Source: Amyelois transitella (taxonomy: Eukaryota; Arthropoda; Insecta; Lepidoptera; Pyralidae). From it: 64,000 nt of DNA. Shown here piece after piece: positions 21,685 to 34,000 of this stretch. The notes under the pieces are model-generated. The model made no database searches, was not told the origin of the DNA, and worked only from the letters and a program-made list of their open reading frames with translations. Position numbers and translations under genes: made by a program. How positions within the stretch are numbered: position 1 is the stretch's first letter; each line of letters starts with the position of its first letter. The stretch spans positions 1,198,001 through 1,262,000 of the forward strand of contig NC_083517.1 of NCBI RefSeq assembly GCF_032362555.1. The letters are read 5' to 3'.

Positions 21685-22610
21685 CATATTAATAGATTTG
21701 TTAAGTAAAGAACACCCCCCCCCCCCTTACATTCGCCCTTAAAATTAAAAAACAACGCCGCCTCCCCCTTAGGGTGGGCAGAGATACGGTCGTGAGGGTA
21801 CCCAATACCAATTTTGGCAATGAGGATTTAACATATTAATAGATTTGTTAAGTAAAGAACACCCCCCTTAATAAACCCCCTCTACATTCGCCCTTAAAAT
21901 TAAAAAAACAACGCGGCCCCCCCCCCCGTTAGGATGGGCAGAGATACGGTCGTGAGGATACCCAATGCCAATTTTGGCAATGAGATTTAACATATTAAGA
22001 GATTTGTTAAGTAAAGAACACCCCCCCCCCCCTTACATTCGCCCTTAAAATTAAAAAACAACGCCGCCTCCCCCTTAGGGTGGGCAGAGATACGGTCGTG
22101 AGGATACCCAATACCAATTTTGGCAATGAGATTTAACATATTAATAGATTTGTTAAGTAAAGAACACCCCCCTTAATAAACCCCCTCTACATTCGCCCTT
22201 AAAACTAAAAAACAACGCCGCCTCTCTCTTAGGGTGGGCAGAGATACGGTCGTGAGGATACCCAATGCCAATTTTGGCAATGAGATTTAACATATTAATA
22301 GATTTGTTAAGTAAAGAACACCCCCCCCTTAATAAACCCCCTCTACATTCGCCCTTAAAACTTAAAAAACAATGCCGCCTCCCTCTTAGGGTGGGCATAG
22401 ATACGGTCGTGAGGATACCCAGTACCAATTTTGGGAATGAAATAATAGATTTGTTAAGTAAAGAACCCCTCCTTAAAAGACCCCCTTTTTCACACTCACC
22501 CCCAAAACTGAAAATACATAGCGCCGACTACCTCATAGACAGGGTGGGCAGATACTGTTGTGAGGATATCCAATGACCTAATCTTAATAGATTTGTTAAG
22601 ACCCCTTTCT
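21595..22610 (+). repeat. Seven-unit tandem array born from the Ror coding end
   Basis: The marker CGGTCGTGAG (CTGTTGTGAG in the last unit) recurs at 21641, 21787, 21947, 22093, 22247, 22404 and about 22555, giving periods of 146, 160, 146, 154, 157 and 151 bp. Unit 1 contains the last Ror codons ([10 protein letters not shown]...NFGNEI) and stop. Later units repeat the same codons plus the stop-proximal 3'UTR with indels. Spacers alternate between a pure C run and a longer form with TTAATAAACCCCC, so the inner units look like dimers. The last unit keeps AGCGCCG and CATAGAC features seen in unit 1 but not in the middle units. Confidence 0.92.
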
Positions 22611-24124
22611 AAATAACAAATACATTGTAATTTTTATAAATAATTAAATTTATACATTTTTAAGTCGCCACGTCACGGATCGGTGTAGTTAAAATCTTAG
22701 CCAATATGGGATAAGTTGTAGCTTTTTATAATAATTTATTAAATGTACATTTGATCTTTAGTAGTTATTTGGTTAAAAAGTTAAGAACGTCGTTTTCAGA
22801 ATATCAGTGGGTTGAAATATTGTTTGTACAGTCCACTGCAGAGAAACCTGACCTCTTTGCACAGGTCTGCAGTTGACTGTATCATGTTTCACATAAGAAA
22901 GTAGAGAATACTACCTTGATGTAGTGGTTTATTTTACTATTTCCCCCGTCGTATAGCGGAGGTCAAAAAGTCCATTCGTTCTTAAATCAATTTTTCATAA
23001 TATTATCCTTTCTAGCGTTTCTTTTGTTGTAAATAACTAAAATGTAAGTAAAATAAGTAAAATGATAAATATCCACAAACCTTTGGAAAATTTGTATTTG
23101 GACTTTTTGCTGCGACTAAATCAGACATAGATAAAGGCTGATTTAAAAAAATCCGTCTATTTATATGGACTTGGCACATAGTAATTTAGGTCAAGCAAAT
23201 ATCAGCACTTATCATTATGTATGTTAGGTAAAGAAATTATATACAATTTTTTAGTAACGCCTTTACATAGTTCTTTTGTAAAATAAAAAAAAACCCTACG
23301 TTCGAAATTTTAAATGCGAAATTTTATTTTCAGTATGTCAGTGAAAATGTCGCAGCGCGAATTTCTTAGTCTATGGTACTCTCCTGTTCCTCATTGTGTA
23401 ATTTTTTTTTACATAAGTTTACAATTTATTATACAAACTAGCTTTAATCCTATTTGTAAATGTACTTAATGTAAGTAATTTGTACGGTGTTATTGTTTGT
23501 GTGTGTATTCGACGACATAAACTTTCGTTAAAATATTTTTTTTTCGTAATTTTGATATAATTGTCAGAAACTAGCCACGTGCAGAACTAGTTTAGTTTAT
23601 TTTCTTTTAATGTAGTTTTAAGTCAACGAAATTATTGAATATAAAAACAATCAAACATTTTCGATGAGTACATTATATTTCATTTTATACTTTTATACGA
23701 AGTACCAAATTTTTATTTTTTAAGTATCCAAAACTAACTATAAATAAAACAAAAACCTGTACTATTAATTAAAGAATTTTTGTTTATGCTACGTATTTGA
23801 GGCAATAGAATATTATGTAAGAACTGTTACATAAATTATTTTAATTATGTTAAAGTACCTATATTATTCCGTTTAGTTCTAAGTTTAATTTAAATATTTA
23901 TTGTATTGCTCGTTAGGATTAAGCAACCAGCAGACATTTTGTGTATTATACTTAGATAATTTAAAAGAAAATTTATTTTAATTGTTTTGTAAAACGCATT
24001 TACAAGATGCGTTTGATAATAGGATTTATGATTGCTTTTTTATATTGATAAAACCTTTCCTCAATTATGTTTCATCTTCCCGAGGTTTGATAAGAAGCCG
24101 CCTATTTGATATTTTTTTTTGTTT
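22611..24124. other. Ror 3'UTR or intergenic DNA
   Basis: About 1.5 kb of AT-rich sequence with no ORF, SINE or Helitron end recognised. Some may be Ror 3'UTR; no poly(A) site could be singled out. Confidence 0.3.
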
Positions 24125-24137
24125 TTTAATTAAATAC

Positions 24138-26401
24138 ATACATACATAAAATCACGCCTCTTTCCCGGAGGGGTAGGCAGAGACTACCTCTTTCCACTTG
24201 CCACGATCTCTGCATACTTCTTTCGCTTCGTCCACATTCATAACTCTCTTCATACAAGCTCGGCGGTTTCGGGTACTTTTGACCTGACCCTTTACCAGGA
24301 CGTCCTTAATTTGATCAAGATACGTTCGTCTAGGTCTTCCCACTCCGACCTTTCCCTCCACACTCTCCTTGTATATCTGCTTAGTCAACCTGCTTTCATT
24401 CATCCTCTCCACATGACCGAACCATCTTAACATACCCTTTTCTATTCCTGTAACTACATCTTCTTTCACATCACAACATTCCCTTATCACGCTGTTCCTT
24501 ATCCTGTCACTCAATTTCACACCCATCATACTCCTTAACGCTCTCATTTCCACTGCATTTATTCTGCTTTCATGCTTCTTTTGCCATACCCAACTTTCAC
24601 TCCCATACATTAATGTCGGGACCAACACGCCCCTGTGCACAGCCAGTCGAGCCTTTTTGGATAGTTTCTGACTGCTCATAAAGGCATGCAAAGCTCCATT
24701 CACCATGTTCCCCGCGTTCACTCTCCTTTCAATATCACTATCATACTTGCCATCTGATGTAAACTTTGATCCTAGATATACAAACTCTTTCACTTGCTCC
24801 ACTTTTTCTCCTCCAATCAAAATATTACATGCTGTCATTTCTTTCTCCATTTCAAAAACCAGTGTTTTAGTTTTACTTACGTTCACTTTCATTCCTTTCT
24901 CTTTTAAAGCTTCATGCATACAGTTTACCATCTCCTGTAACTCCTCCGCTGATGACGCCAGTATAACCTGATCGTCGGCATAGAGCAGACATTTGACGAG
25001 TAACTCATTCATCCTTAATCCACTTTTAGACTCTTTCAAATCTGTCAAACAGCTATCCATAAATAGGTTGAACAGCCACGGTGACGCAACACATCCTTGC
25101 CTAACGCCTTTCTCAATCTTAAACCACTCAGTGTGCGCTCCGTTTATCCTGACACAAGCACTCGAATCCTCATATAAGGATTTCAGTGCTCGTATTAAGA
25201 GACTGCTCACCCCATGCATAGAAAGTGCTGACCACAATTCATTCCTCTCAACTCTGTCATAGGCCTTTTCCAGATCTACGAATGTGCAATAGACTTTTTG
25301 ACTCTTGGCCAAAAACTTTTCGGCTATGCACCGCAAGGAAAAGACCTGATCAGTACATCCCATTCCCTTTCGAAATCCCGCTTGAGCATCCCATATTTTG
25401 TCATCAGTTTCATTCCTGACTCTATTAATCAATACCTTAGCATACAATTTGCCGACGACGCTAAGCAGGCTTATACCACGATAATTTTTGCAGTCCAGCT
25501 GTGACCCTTTTCCTTTGTAAAGTGGCACGATAACAGCCTTACACCAATCTTTTGGTACTCGGCCGCTTCTCCAACACAAATTGAAAAGGCAGTACAACTG
25601 ACTAGCCACTACGCCTTTTCCTGCTTTAAGCATCTCGACCGACACTCTATCACACCCAGCAGCCTTTCCCGCTTTCATACTCCCAAGTGCCTCCACAATT
25701 TCGAACATTTCAATTTCGCCTTCCATCTCATTCTCTTTTTCTTCGCTATAGCAGAAATCTTTTTTATTTCCTTCCTTTTTTTCAAATAAACTTTCAAAAT
25801 AGTCCTTCCATATCTTTAGTACACATTCTTCTCCTTTCACAACGCTACCATCCTGGCATCTGATCCTAGTCAGCTCTCTGGTTATAGTATTTCCTCGGGC
25901 TGACCTTACGGATTTCCAGAATACTTTCAGATTTGACTGAAAGTCTTCTGATAGCCTTTTATCAAAATCCTCTTTATACTCTTCTTTCTTTCTAATCACA
26001 GCTTTCTTAACCAAATCTTTCATTTTCTTATATTCCTTACGTGCTTCATTCACATCTTCATCTATAACCTCTTGCATTCTTAAGTTAGCTTTTGCTGCTA
26101 ACAAATCCAGCCATGCTTTCTTCTTTAATCGCACAAGTTCTTGCACATCTTTACTCATCCACGCATTTTTGTGATTTTTTCCTTTCCTTCTTCTACTTAC
26201 ACCACACACTTCAACAGCTACTTTCACAATTCTTTCTTTAAATTCCTTCCATCCATCTTCAATATCGCTCATTTCCTCTAAATCTTCAAATTCATCCTTC
26301 AGTCTATTAATATACTTCTTACCTACATCCATAGGTATCTTGCAAATTTTCTACTTTTACTCTTTCCAAAGCGCTGGTTTGCTCCCTTACCCCTTACTCC
26401 C
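24138..26401 (-). mobile_element. Young 5'-truncated TGTA-tail LINE, copy 1
   Basis: Bounded by an exact 13-bp target duplication, TTTAATTAAATAC, at 24125-24137 and 26402-26414. The 3' end has the (TATG)n tail typical of the family. It lacks the endonuclease part and starts at GGGAGCAAACCAG-equivalent sequence. Almost identical to the copy at 50774. Confidence 0.93.
24152..26332 (-). CDS. LINE reverse transcriptase, copy 1 (truncated element)
   Basis: A 726-codon intact frame. Visible RT blocks are AAGCDRVSVEML, LDCKNYRGISLL, QAGFRKGMGCTDQ, TFVDLEKAYDRV, KGVRQGCVASP and LLYADDQVILAS, followed by RWFGHVERM and GVGRPRRT near the C-terminus. The endonuclease is missing, so this copy could not be autonomous. 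It differs from copy 2 at only a few residues (FEIVEALGSM here, FEVVEALKSM there). Confidence 0.9.
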   Translation of the reverse strand: MDVGKKYINRLKDEFEDLEEMSDIEDGWKEFKERIVKVAVEVCGVSRRRKGKNHKNAWMSKDVQELVRLKKKAWLDLLAAKANLRMQEVIDEDVNEARKEYKKMKDLVKKAVIRKKEEYKEDFDKRLSEDFQSNLKVFWKSVRSARGNTITRELTRIRCQDGSVVKGEECVLKIWKDYFESLFEKKEGNKKDFCYSEEKENEMEGEIEMFEIVEALGSMKAGKAAGCDRVSVEMLKAGKGVVASQLYCLFNLCWRSGRVPKDWCKAVIVPLYKGKGSQLDCKNYRGISLLSVVGKLYAKVLINRVRNETDDKIWDAQAGFRKGMGCTDQVFSLRCIAEKFLAKSQKVYCTFVDLEKAYDRVERNELWSALSMHGVSSLLIRALKSLYEDSSACVRINGAHTEWFKIEKGVRQGCVASPWLFNLFMDSCLTDLKESKSGLRMNELLVKCLLYADDQVILASSAEELQEMVNCMHEALKEKGMKVNVSKTKTLVFEMEKEMTACNILIGGEKVEQVKEFVYLGSKFTSDGKYDSDIERRVNAGNMVNGALHAFMSSQKLSKKARLAVHRGVLVPTLMYGSESWVWQKKHESRINAVEMRALRSMMGVKLSDRIRNSVIRECCDVKEDVVTGIEKGMLRWFGHVERMNESRLTKQIYKESVEGKVGVGRPRRTYLDQIKDVLVKGQVKSTRNRRACMKRVMNVDEAKEVCRDRGKWKEVVSAYPSGKEA

Positions 26402-26414
26402 TTTAATTAAATAC

Positions 26415-26978
26415 TGTAACAAATTATGTGACCATACATTGAGTTTGCTACGAAAACCGAAGAACACTCGTAGAATTAATTGCACTTTTAATAATAGAAA
26501 TGTACAGTCAACAACATAATTACACGTTCAGGGCCGAAAATTTAAAAAATAATTTTTCGATAAAATGGAGATAAAATTGGTTACATTTTATCTCCAAGTC
26601 TTTGGTCACTATCCGTGAAACGGCAAACAGGTGATGATTGTATGAAATTTTTAAAAATTATATGTACGTTTTGGCAACATTTTAAAATTAGATTTTAATA
26701 ATTTTGTTTTTGACTGTACCTTTAAGTGGACTGTGTGGGATTGTGACGTGTATCAATTATCTGTTGTAATTTTCATTATACGTAGTTATTATTGTAAATT
26801 TTTAAGACGAGATGGTGTTTTTTTTTTGTAGTTGCAGGTTATGGTTCTAAAAAATACATCATAGTTTGTTACAGTCGTTAAGGTGTCCACCTTACCATGG
26901 AGACTTCACAATCATTAAGATAATTTCTTCCATATTGTATTATATATATTAATTACATACATTGTATTCATATGTCGA
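26415..26978. other. AT-rich spacer
   Basis: No gene or named repeat seen. Confidence 0.3.
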
Positions 26979-27228
26979 TCATTGGCCATGTGATTCCCGG
27001 CAGCAATATAAAAAAGAATAGGACCATCTCCATCTTTCTCCCATGGATATCGTAAAAGGCGACTAAGATATATGCTTATAAACTTGGGATTCTTCTTATA
27101 GGTGATGGGCTAACAACCTGTCACTATTTTAATCTCAATTCCATCATTAAGCCTTACAGCTGAACGTGGCCTGTCAGTCTTCCAACTGCTGGCTCTGTGC
27201 ACCCCGCAAGGGTTATAGACGTGATTAT
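26979..27228 (+). mobile_element. TGTA-tail SINE-like retroposon
   Basis: Diverged full-length copy, with a head reading CCATGTGATTCCCGGCAGC and a short tail. Confidence 0.7.
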
Positions 27229-27671
27229 ATGAATTGTATTCGTATGTATCCACGCCGGGGCACTAGTAACAGTATCGAAGATGGCATTATAGGATCCTTT
27301 TCAAGAAATTTCAATTTATGGGGACAGAATCAGATACAACACCGCTTAATGATATTGAAACTATTAAAAAGACATCTTCCATTCCTTATAAACTTTTATT
27401 TAAATTTTAATTTAACGTAACAATCAATTTATGTTATTATATACTTTTTATAAAAGTAAAATAAACTTAAATCAGTACTTTCTGTACTTGCCAAAGACTT
27501 TTTTTGTATGTGATACATTTACTTTTGTACTTAGCTGTAAATTGTCTTTCTAAATAAAGTTTTTATAATATAAATTTGTTTTATGATACAATTAAACTTA
27601 TCCCAAATGATTGCTTTACTAAAATTAAGTAGGTAATAAAGTAAATATTTCAGTATAGCAGACGCTGCGCC
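27229..27671. other. AT-rich spacer downstream of the zinc-finger gene
   Basis: Short ORFs only; nothing recognised. Confidence 0.3.
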
Positions 27672-27923
27672 GAAGATTTTGTTTGTTTGTTTGAACGCGC
27701 TAATCTCGGATACTACTGGTTCGAATTGGAAAATTATTTTTGTGTTGAATAGATCATTTATTGAGGAAGGCTTAAGGCTATATAACATCACGCTGCAACT
27801 ATTAGGAGCGACGAAATAATGGAAAATGTTAAAACATAAAACGGGGTAAATTATTCATCCTTGAGGGCTTCAATGATGCCCAAAATAACTATTCCACGCG
27901 GACGAAGTCGCGGGCACGGCTAG
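27672..27923 (+). mobile_element. Helitron-like non-autonomous element
   Basis: Body and 3' end of the family: GAACGCGCTAATCTC, TAACATCACGCTGCAACTAT, and ACGCGGACGAAGTCGCGGGC ending CTAG|T. The TC start motif is diverged. A 60-bp scrap of TGTA-tail LINE (CCCGAAACCGCCGAGCTTGC) follows at 27948-28008. Confidence 0.7.
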
Positions 27924-28017
27924 TTCAAAAATAAGGCGAATGGTCATCATGTCAAGAGTACCCGAAACCGCCGAGCTTGCACAAAGAGAGTTATAAATAT
28001 GACAGTGTGATGCGCTT

Positions 28018-28023
28018 TTTATT
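28018..28023 (-). terminator. Probable poly(A) signal of the zinc-finger gene
   Basis: AATAAA on the minus strand just 8 bp past the stop codon, implying a very short 3'UTR if used. Confidence 0.5.
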
Positions 28024-28031
28024 TATACAGC

Positions 28032-31000
28032 CTATTTTATCAAAGCCACGGAGGATTCCAGTACGTTTGCTGGCTTGGAATCGTCCGCGACTTTGTTCCT
28101 CTTAACGATAACGTCTTCTCCATGAATTCGCATGTGGACTTTGAGATTGTGGTTCCCCGTGAAACCTCTGCTGCAAATCTTGCATACATACGGTTTTTCA
28201 CCTGAAAATAACATTCAATTATTGAATATCTAATGTCGTTGTGTAATGGTGGACTGTATAATCAGATGAAATAAAATCAATTATTATTATGAAATTCGTA
28301 AGCAGATTAATAGAAAATAAAAAATATACTGAAAAAGGTTTTAACAAAAAATTGTTTACAAAAAATGAAATTTTCTGGCAATACGATAAGGATCAAGCCG
28401 TGTGGTTCCCGGCACTAAAGAAAAGGACCACTTCATCAATTTCCCATGGATGTCGTAAAAGGCGACTAGAGGATATGCTTATATACTTGACATTCTTTTA
28501 CACGATGTGCTAGCAAACTGTCACTATTTGAATCTCAATACTATCATTAAACATATAACAGCCGATGTTGGCCTATCAATCTTTAAAGACGAAACGAAGC
28601 GATATACCTACTTGGACATACATACATACATCACGTCACGTCTATATCCCTTGCGGGGTAGACAGAGCCTGTAGGGGTAGCAGTCTTGAAAATACTGAAT
28701 GGCCACGTTCAGCTATTTGGCTTAACGATAGAATTGAGATTCAACTAGTGACAGGTTGCTAGCCCATCGCCTAAAAAAGAATCCCAAGTTTTTAAGCCTA
28801 TATTATAATAAATATTGAAATGAACACATTGAACCTACCTGTGTGCACACGCCTATGTTTCAACAGAACAGTGTAAGAATAGAATCTCGCACCGCAGTAC
28901 TCGCATCTCTGTTTTTTAACACCATCATGTCTATCAATGTGAACACTGAGCGCGTTGCGGCTGCGATATGCGGCTGCGCACCTCCCACACTTGTACCGCG
29001 GCTCGGCGTCGTGACGAACACCTATTATTTTATGTACCTATGTATGTGTGTGATTATAAGAATGAACGAAATGAACGAATCGAACCCACCTGTGTGCACA
29101 CGTCTATGTTTCAACAGAACAGTGTAAGAATAGAATCTCGCACCGCAGTACTCGCATCTCTGTTTCTTAACACCGTCATGTGTACCTATGTATGTGTGTG
29201 ATTATAAGAATGAACGAATTGAACCCACCTGTGTGCACACGCCTATGTTTCAACAGAACAGTGTAAGAATAGAATCTCGCACCGCAGTACTCGCATCTCT
29301 GTTTCTTAACACCGTCGTGTCTATCAATGTGCACTCTGAGCGCGTTGCGGCTGCGATATGCGGCTGCGCATCGCCCACACTTGTACCGCGGCTCGGCGTC
29401 GTGACGAACACCTATTATTTTATGTACCTATGTATGTGTGTGATTATAAGAATGAACGAAACGAACGAATTGAACCCACCTGTGTGCACACGCCTATGTT
29501 TCAACAGAACAGTGTAAGAATAGAATCTCGCACCGCAGAACTCGCATCTCTGTTTCTTAACACCGTCGTGTCTATCAATGTGCACTCTGAGCGCGTTGCG
29601 GCTGCGATATGCGGCTGCGCACCTCCCACACTTGTATCGCGGCTCGGCGTCGTGACTGTGAGAGTGGCGCGTGAGTGACTTCTTGTTGTTGAACACCTGA
29701 AAAAATTGAAAAAATCTTTATTTCCGAGCCGTCGTTGAACACCTATTATTTATTTATTTATTTGTTTATATTTATCTATAACTTAATCTCTTTAATTAAT
29801 TATCTCTAACTTAATCTCTTAAATTCTCTTAATCCCTCTTTAACTCTTTATTGCACATAAAAATAAATATAACAAAAATAGAACAGTCATTGGATATACT
29901 TAGAAGAATACGTACAATGGCGGACTTATCCCAATCGTGATTTCTTCCAGCCAACCAAAATAAAATGGAAAATCCATAATCAAAGAGGCAGCGCAGATTA
30001 AAAGCATTGAGGATGCGTTACAACAATCAATTAATTACAAACTAATTAATAATAAACAAACATACATAAATTTTTATTTTGGTTGACTGGAAGAAATCCC
30101 GATTGGGATAAGTCCGCCATTGTACATATTCTTCTATATCCAATGACTGTTTTATTTTTGATATATTTATTTTTATGTGCAATAAATAGTTTACAAACAA
30201 ACATAAATATAAATAAACTTAAATGTTAGATGCATCATAATACAGTCTTTTGATTAGTGTTTTAAAAGAACTAAGGTTACGGGCAGATCTCGTATCTAAA
30301 TTTTATTTATATTTATCACTACATAGTATAAAACAAAGTCGCTATTTTAGTCTGTTTGTCTGTATGCTTAAATCTTTAAAATTACGCAACGGATTTTGAT
30401 GCGGTTTTTTGTAACAGGTAGAGTGATTCAAGAGGAAGGTTTTTATGTATAATTTTTCCGAATTTTGCACCCGTGCGAAGCCGGGGCGGGTCGCTAGTTA
30501 TATTTATATTATACTAGAGGCCGCCCGCGACTTCGTCCGCATGGAAACCCTATCAATCCCGCGGGAACTCTGGGATAAAAAGTAGCCTATGTGTTATTCT
30601 GGGTCTTCAGCTACCTACATACCAAATTTCATGGTAATCGGTTCAGTAGTTTTTGCGTGAAAGAGTAACAAACATCCATACAAACTTTCGCCTTTATAAT
30701 AGTAGTAGGATTTATTTATATTTACCTTCCCGCACAAGGGACAAACACCGCCGTTGGATTTGCAAACGTGCTCTTCGTATTTAGTTTTGTCTATGAATAT
30801 TTTGCTGCACATTTTGCACGTGAACTTGACCGGTTGGTGTTTTCTCAATTTGTGGTGCTGAAATTTTGGGTTACATTTTTTACAAACATACATACATACT
30901 TACAATATAACTAAGAGTCTGGATAAGGACATAGGGTACTTTTCATTCCGATATTAACTACATTACCTGTGTTTTTTTGTGAAAAACATGTATTCTTGTG

Positions 31001-34000
31001 TACATACATACATACATAGAATCACATCTATATTCCATGCGGGGTAGACAGAGCCAACAGTCTTGAAAAACTGATAGGCTGCGTACAGCTGTTTGACTTT
31101 GATAGAATTGAGATTCAAATAGTGACAGGCTAGCCCATCGCCTAAATGAAGAATCCCAATTTTATAAGCCTATCGCTTAGTCACCTTTTACGACATCCAT
31201 GGGAAAGAGATGGAGTGATCATATTATTTTTTCCTATTGGTACCGGGGACCACAAGGCACGTCACATAACTCAAATCTAATTATATCTACTACCGCTTCC
31301 AAAGCGCATGTGTAGAAGAAGCGGCGGAACAAACTGCGCTGCAGCATTTTACAATAATTAAGAGTCTGGAGAAATAGCGTATGTTTCATCCAGGTGAAAG
31401 CTAAAATGGAGTAAGTCAAACAGCTGAACGTGGCCTATCAGTATTTTCAGAACCGTGGGCTCGGTCTACCCCGCAACGGATATAGACGTGATTATATGTA
31501 TGTACGTATGAATGATGAGACGTCAATAAATGATTCCTTGTATCCAATTTAGAAAATAAATCAATTATATTCTATTAATTCACCTTCAAACCTTGTCGCA
31601 GTTTTGAGGAGAAATCGCATTCATCGCACATATATCGTTTCCCTTGTCCGTGCGACGCTAGATGAGAACGCAGATTACTTTTATTTATGAATCTGTAAAA
31701 GATAACCTTCGATAAACATACATACATAATAATCACCCTTGCGGGATAGACAGAGCCAGCAATCTCGTAAAGACTGATAGGCCACGTTCAGCTATTTGGC
31801 TTTAAAATAGAATTGAGATTCAAATAGTGACAGGTTGCTAGCCCATCGACTAAAAGAGGAATCCCAAGTTTATAAGCCTATCCCTTAGTCGCCTTTTACG
31901 ACATCCGTGGGAAAGAGATGGAGTTGTCCTATTCTTTTTTGTAATGGTGCCGGGTACCACACGGCACTTCGATAAACTTAGTACCTATATACCAGAATCA
32001 CAGTGGAGAGCAAAATAAAATAATAAAATACCTACATACGGGACAAATTACACAGATTGTGTTAGCCTCGTAGTAAGTTCGAGACTTGTGTTACGAGATA
32101 CTAACTCAACGATACTATATTTTATAATAATAATAAATACTTATACAAATAAACATACAAGACCCAGGACAATCGGAGAAAGTTCGTTTCTCATCATGCC
32201 CTGGTCGGGATTCGAATCCGGGACCCTCCGGTGTCACAGACAAGCGCACTACCGCTGCGTGTGCTTTAGTTATTTGTAAAAAAAAACCGAACTATAGTCT
32301 AGGCAGTACCACTCCATGGATGTAGTAAAATGCAACTAAGGGATAGGCCAATAAACTTGTGATTCTTCTTTTAGGCGATTGACTAGTAACATATCACTAT
32401 TCAAATCTCAATACTATGATTGAGGCATTCCTCACAAACTTTCGCGTTTCTAATACCTATTAGGGGAAAAAGGCGTGACTTTATGTATAATATAGGTATA
32501 TTCTGTGTGCATTTTATTATGTTTAAATATTTATTTATCTTGCTCTGCGCCAACGCCAATCTCCTATTTGGTTTCCTTCCACCCAAAGGTTGACTGGAAG
32601 AGATTGCATTAGCGATAAGTCCGCCTTTGTACCATTTCTATCTGTTTTGTATGTTTTGCTCTTATGGTGCAATAAAGAGTTATCTATCTATCTATGTATG
32701 TTTGTTACAATAGGTATTGATAAGAGTGGAGTGGAGTGGGAAGACCTAGACGAACGTATCTTGATCAAATTAAGGACGTCCTGGTAAAGGGTCAGGTCAA
32801 GAGTACCCGAAACCGCCGAGCTTGCATGAAGAGAATTATGAATGTGGATGAAGCGAAGGAAGTATGCAGAGATCGTGGCAAGTGGAAATAGTCTCTGCCT
32901 ACCCCTCCGGGAAAGAGGCATGATTTTATGTATGTATGTATTCCATCATTAAGCCGTACAGTTGAACGTTAGCCACGTTTCAGTCATATCATGACTGTCG
33001 GCTCTGTCTACCCCGCAAGAGATACAGACATTTATATATGTATGTATGCACGTGTAACCATACCTCACTATCTCTGCCTACCCCTCCGGGAAAGAGGCGT
33101 GATTTTATGTATGTATGTATTGAAACATTTTTGTGCCGTGTGGTTCCCGGCACCAATACAAAAAAGAATAGGACCACTCCATCTTTTTCCCATGGATGTC
33201 GTAAAAGGCGACTAAGGGGTAGGCTTATAAACTTGGGATTCTTCTTTTAGGCGATGGGCTAGCAACCTGTCACTATTTGAATCTCAATCCTATCTTAAAG
33301 CCAAACAGCTGAACGTGGCCTATCAGTCTTTACAAGACTGTAGGCTCTGTCTAACCCGCAAGGGATGTAGACGTGTTTATATGTATGTATGTATGTATGT
33401 ATTGATAAGTTTACAAAATGAAATAATCAGAATTTTACCCTTTAGAACAGTGATCACAGAAGTATCTCTTGGGCGCGTGCACAGAATTCAAGTGCTTCGT
33501 CAATTTCCTAGGACTGCCGTAGGATCGGAGGCAGTGCTTACATTTCAAATTTTTATCCTAAAAAAATATAGATAGATACATAATCAATTAATAATACCAA
33601 GTAATATTATAAATGCCAGAGTGAGTGTTAGTTTGTTTGTTACGTCTTCACGCGTTATCTACTGAACTGATGTTGTTGAAATTTTACGTAAGTATATTAT
33701 AATTAACGAATTTAGACGATTTATTAGCGTCACATACACTATTTATTTATAACTAGCTGGGCCCGCGACTTCGTCCGCGTGGAATAGTTATTTTGGGCAT
33801 CATTAAAGCCTTCAAGGATGAATAATTTAACCTTATTTCTTCGCTCCTTATAGTTGCAGCGTGATGTTAAATAGCCTAAAGCCTTCCTCGATAAATGGTC
33901 TATTCTACACAAAATGATTTTTTTCAATTTGAACCAGTAGTTCCTGAGATTAGCGCGTTCAAACAAACAAACAAACTCTTCAGCTTTATAATATTAGTAT

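Noticed and set aside
22153-22576. ORFs on both strands in the tandem array
   Set aside because: They arise from periodic sequence. Only unit 1 joins the Ror frame, and it stops at 21684.
28843-29678. Series of plus-strand ORFs of 77-109 codons with repeated sequence
   Set aside because: They are the opposite strand of the amplified zinc-finger exon; the minus-strand frame explains the conservation.
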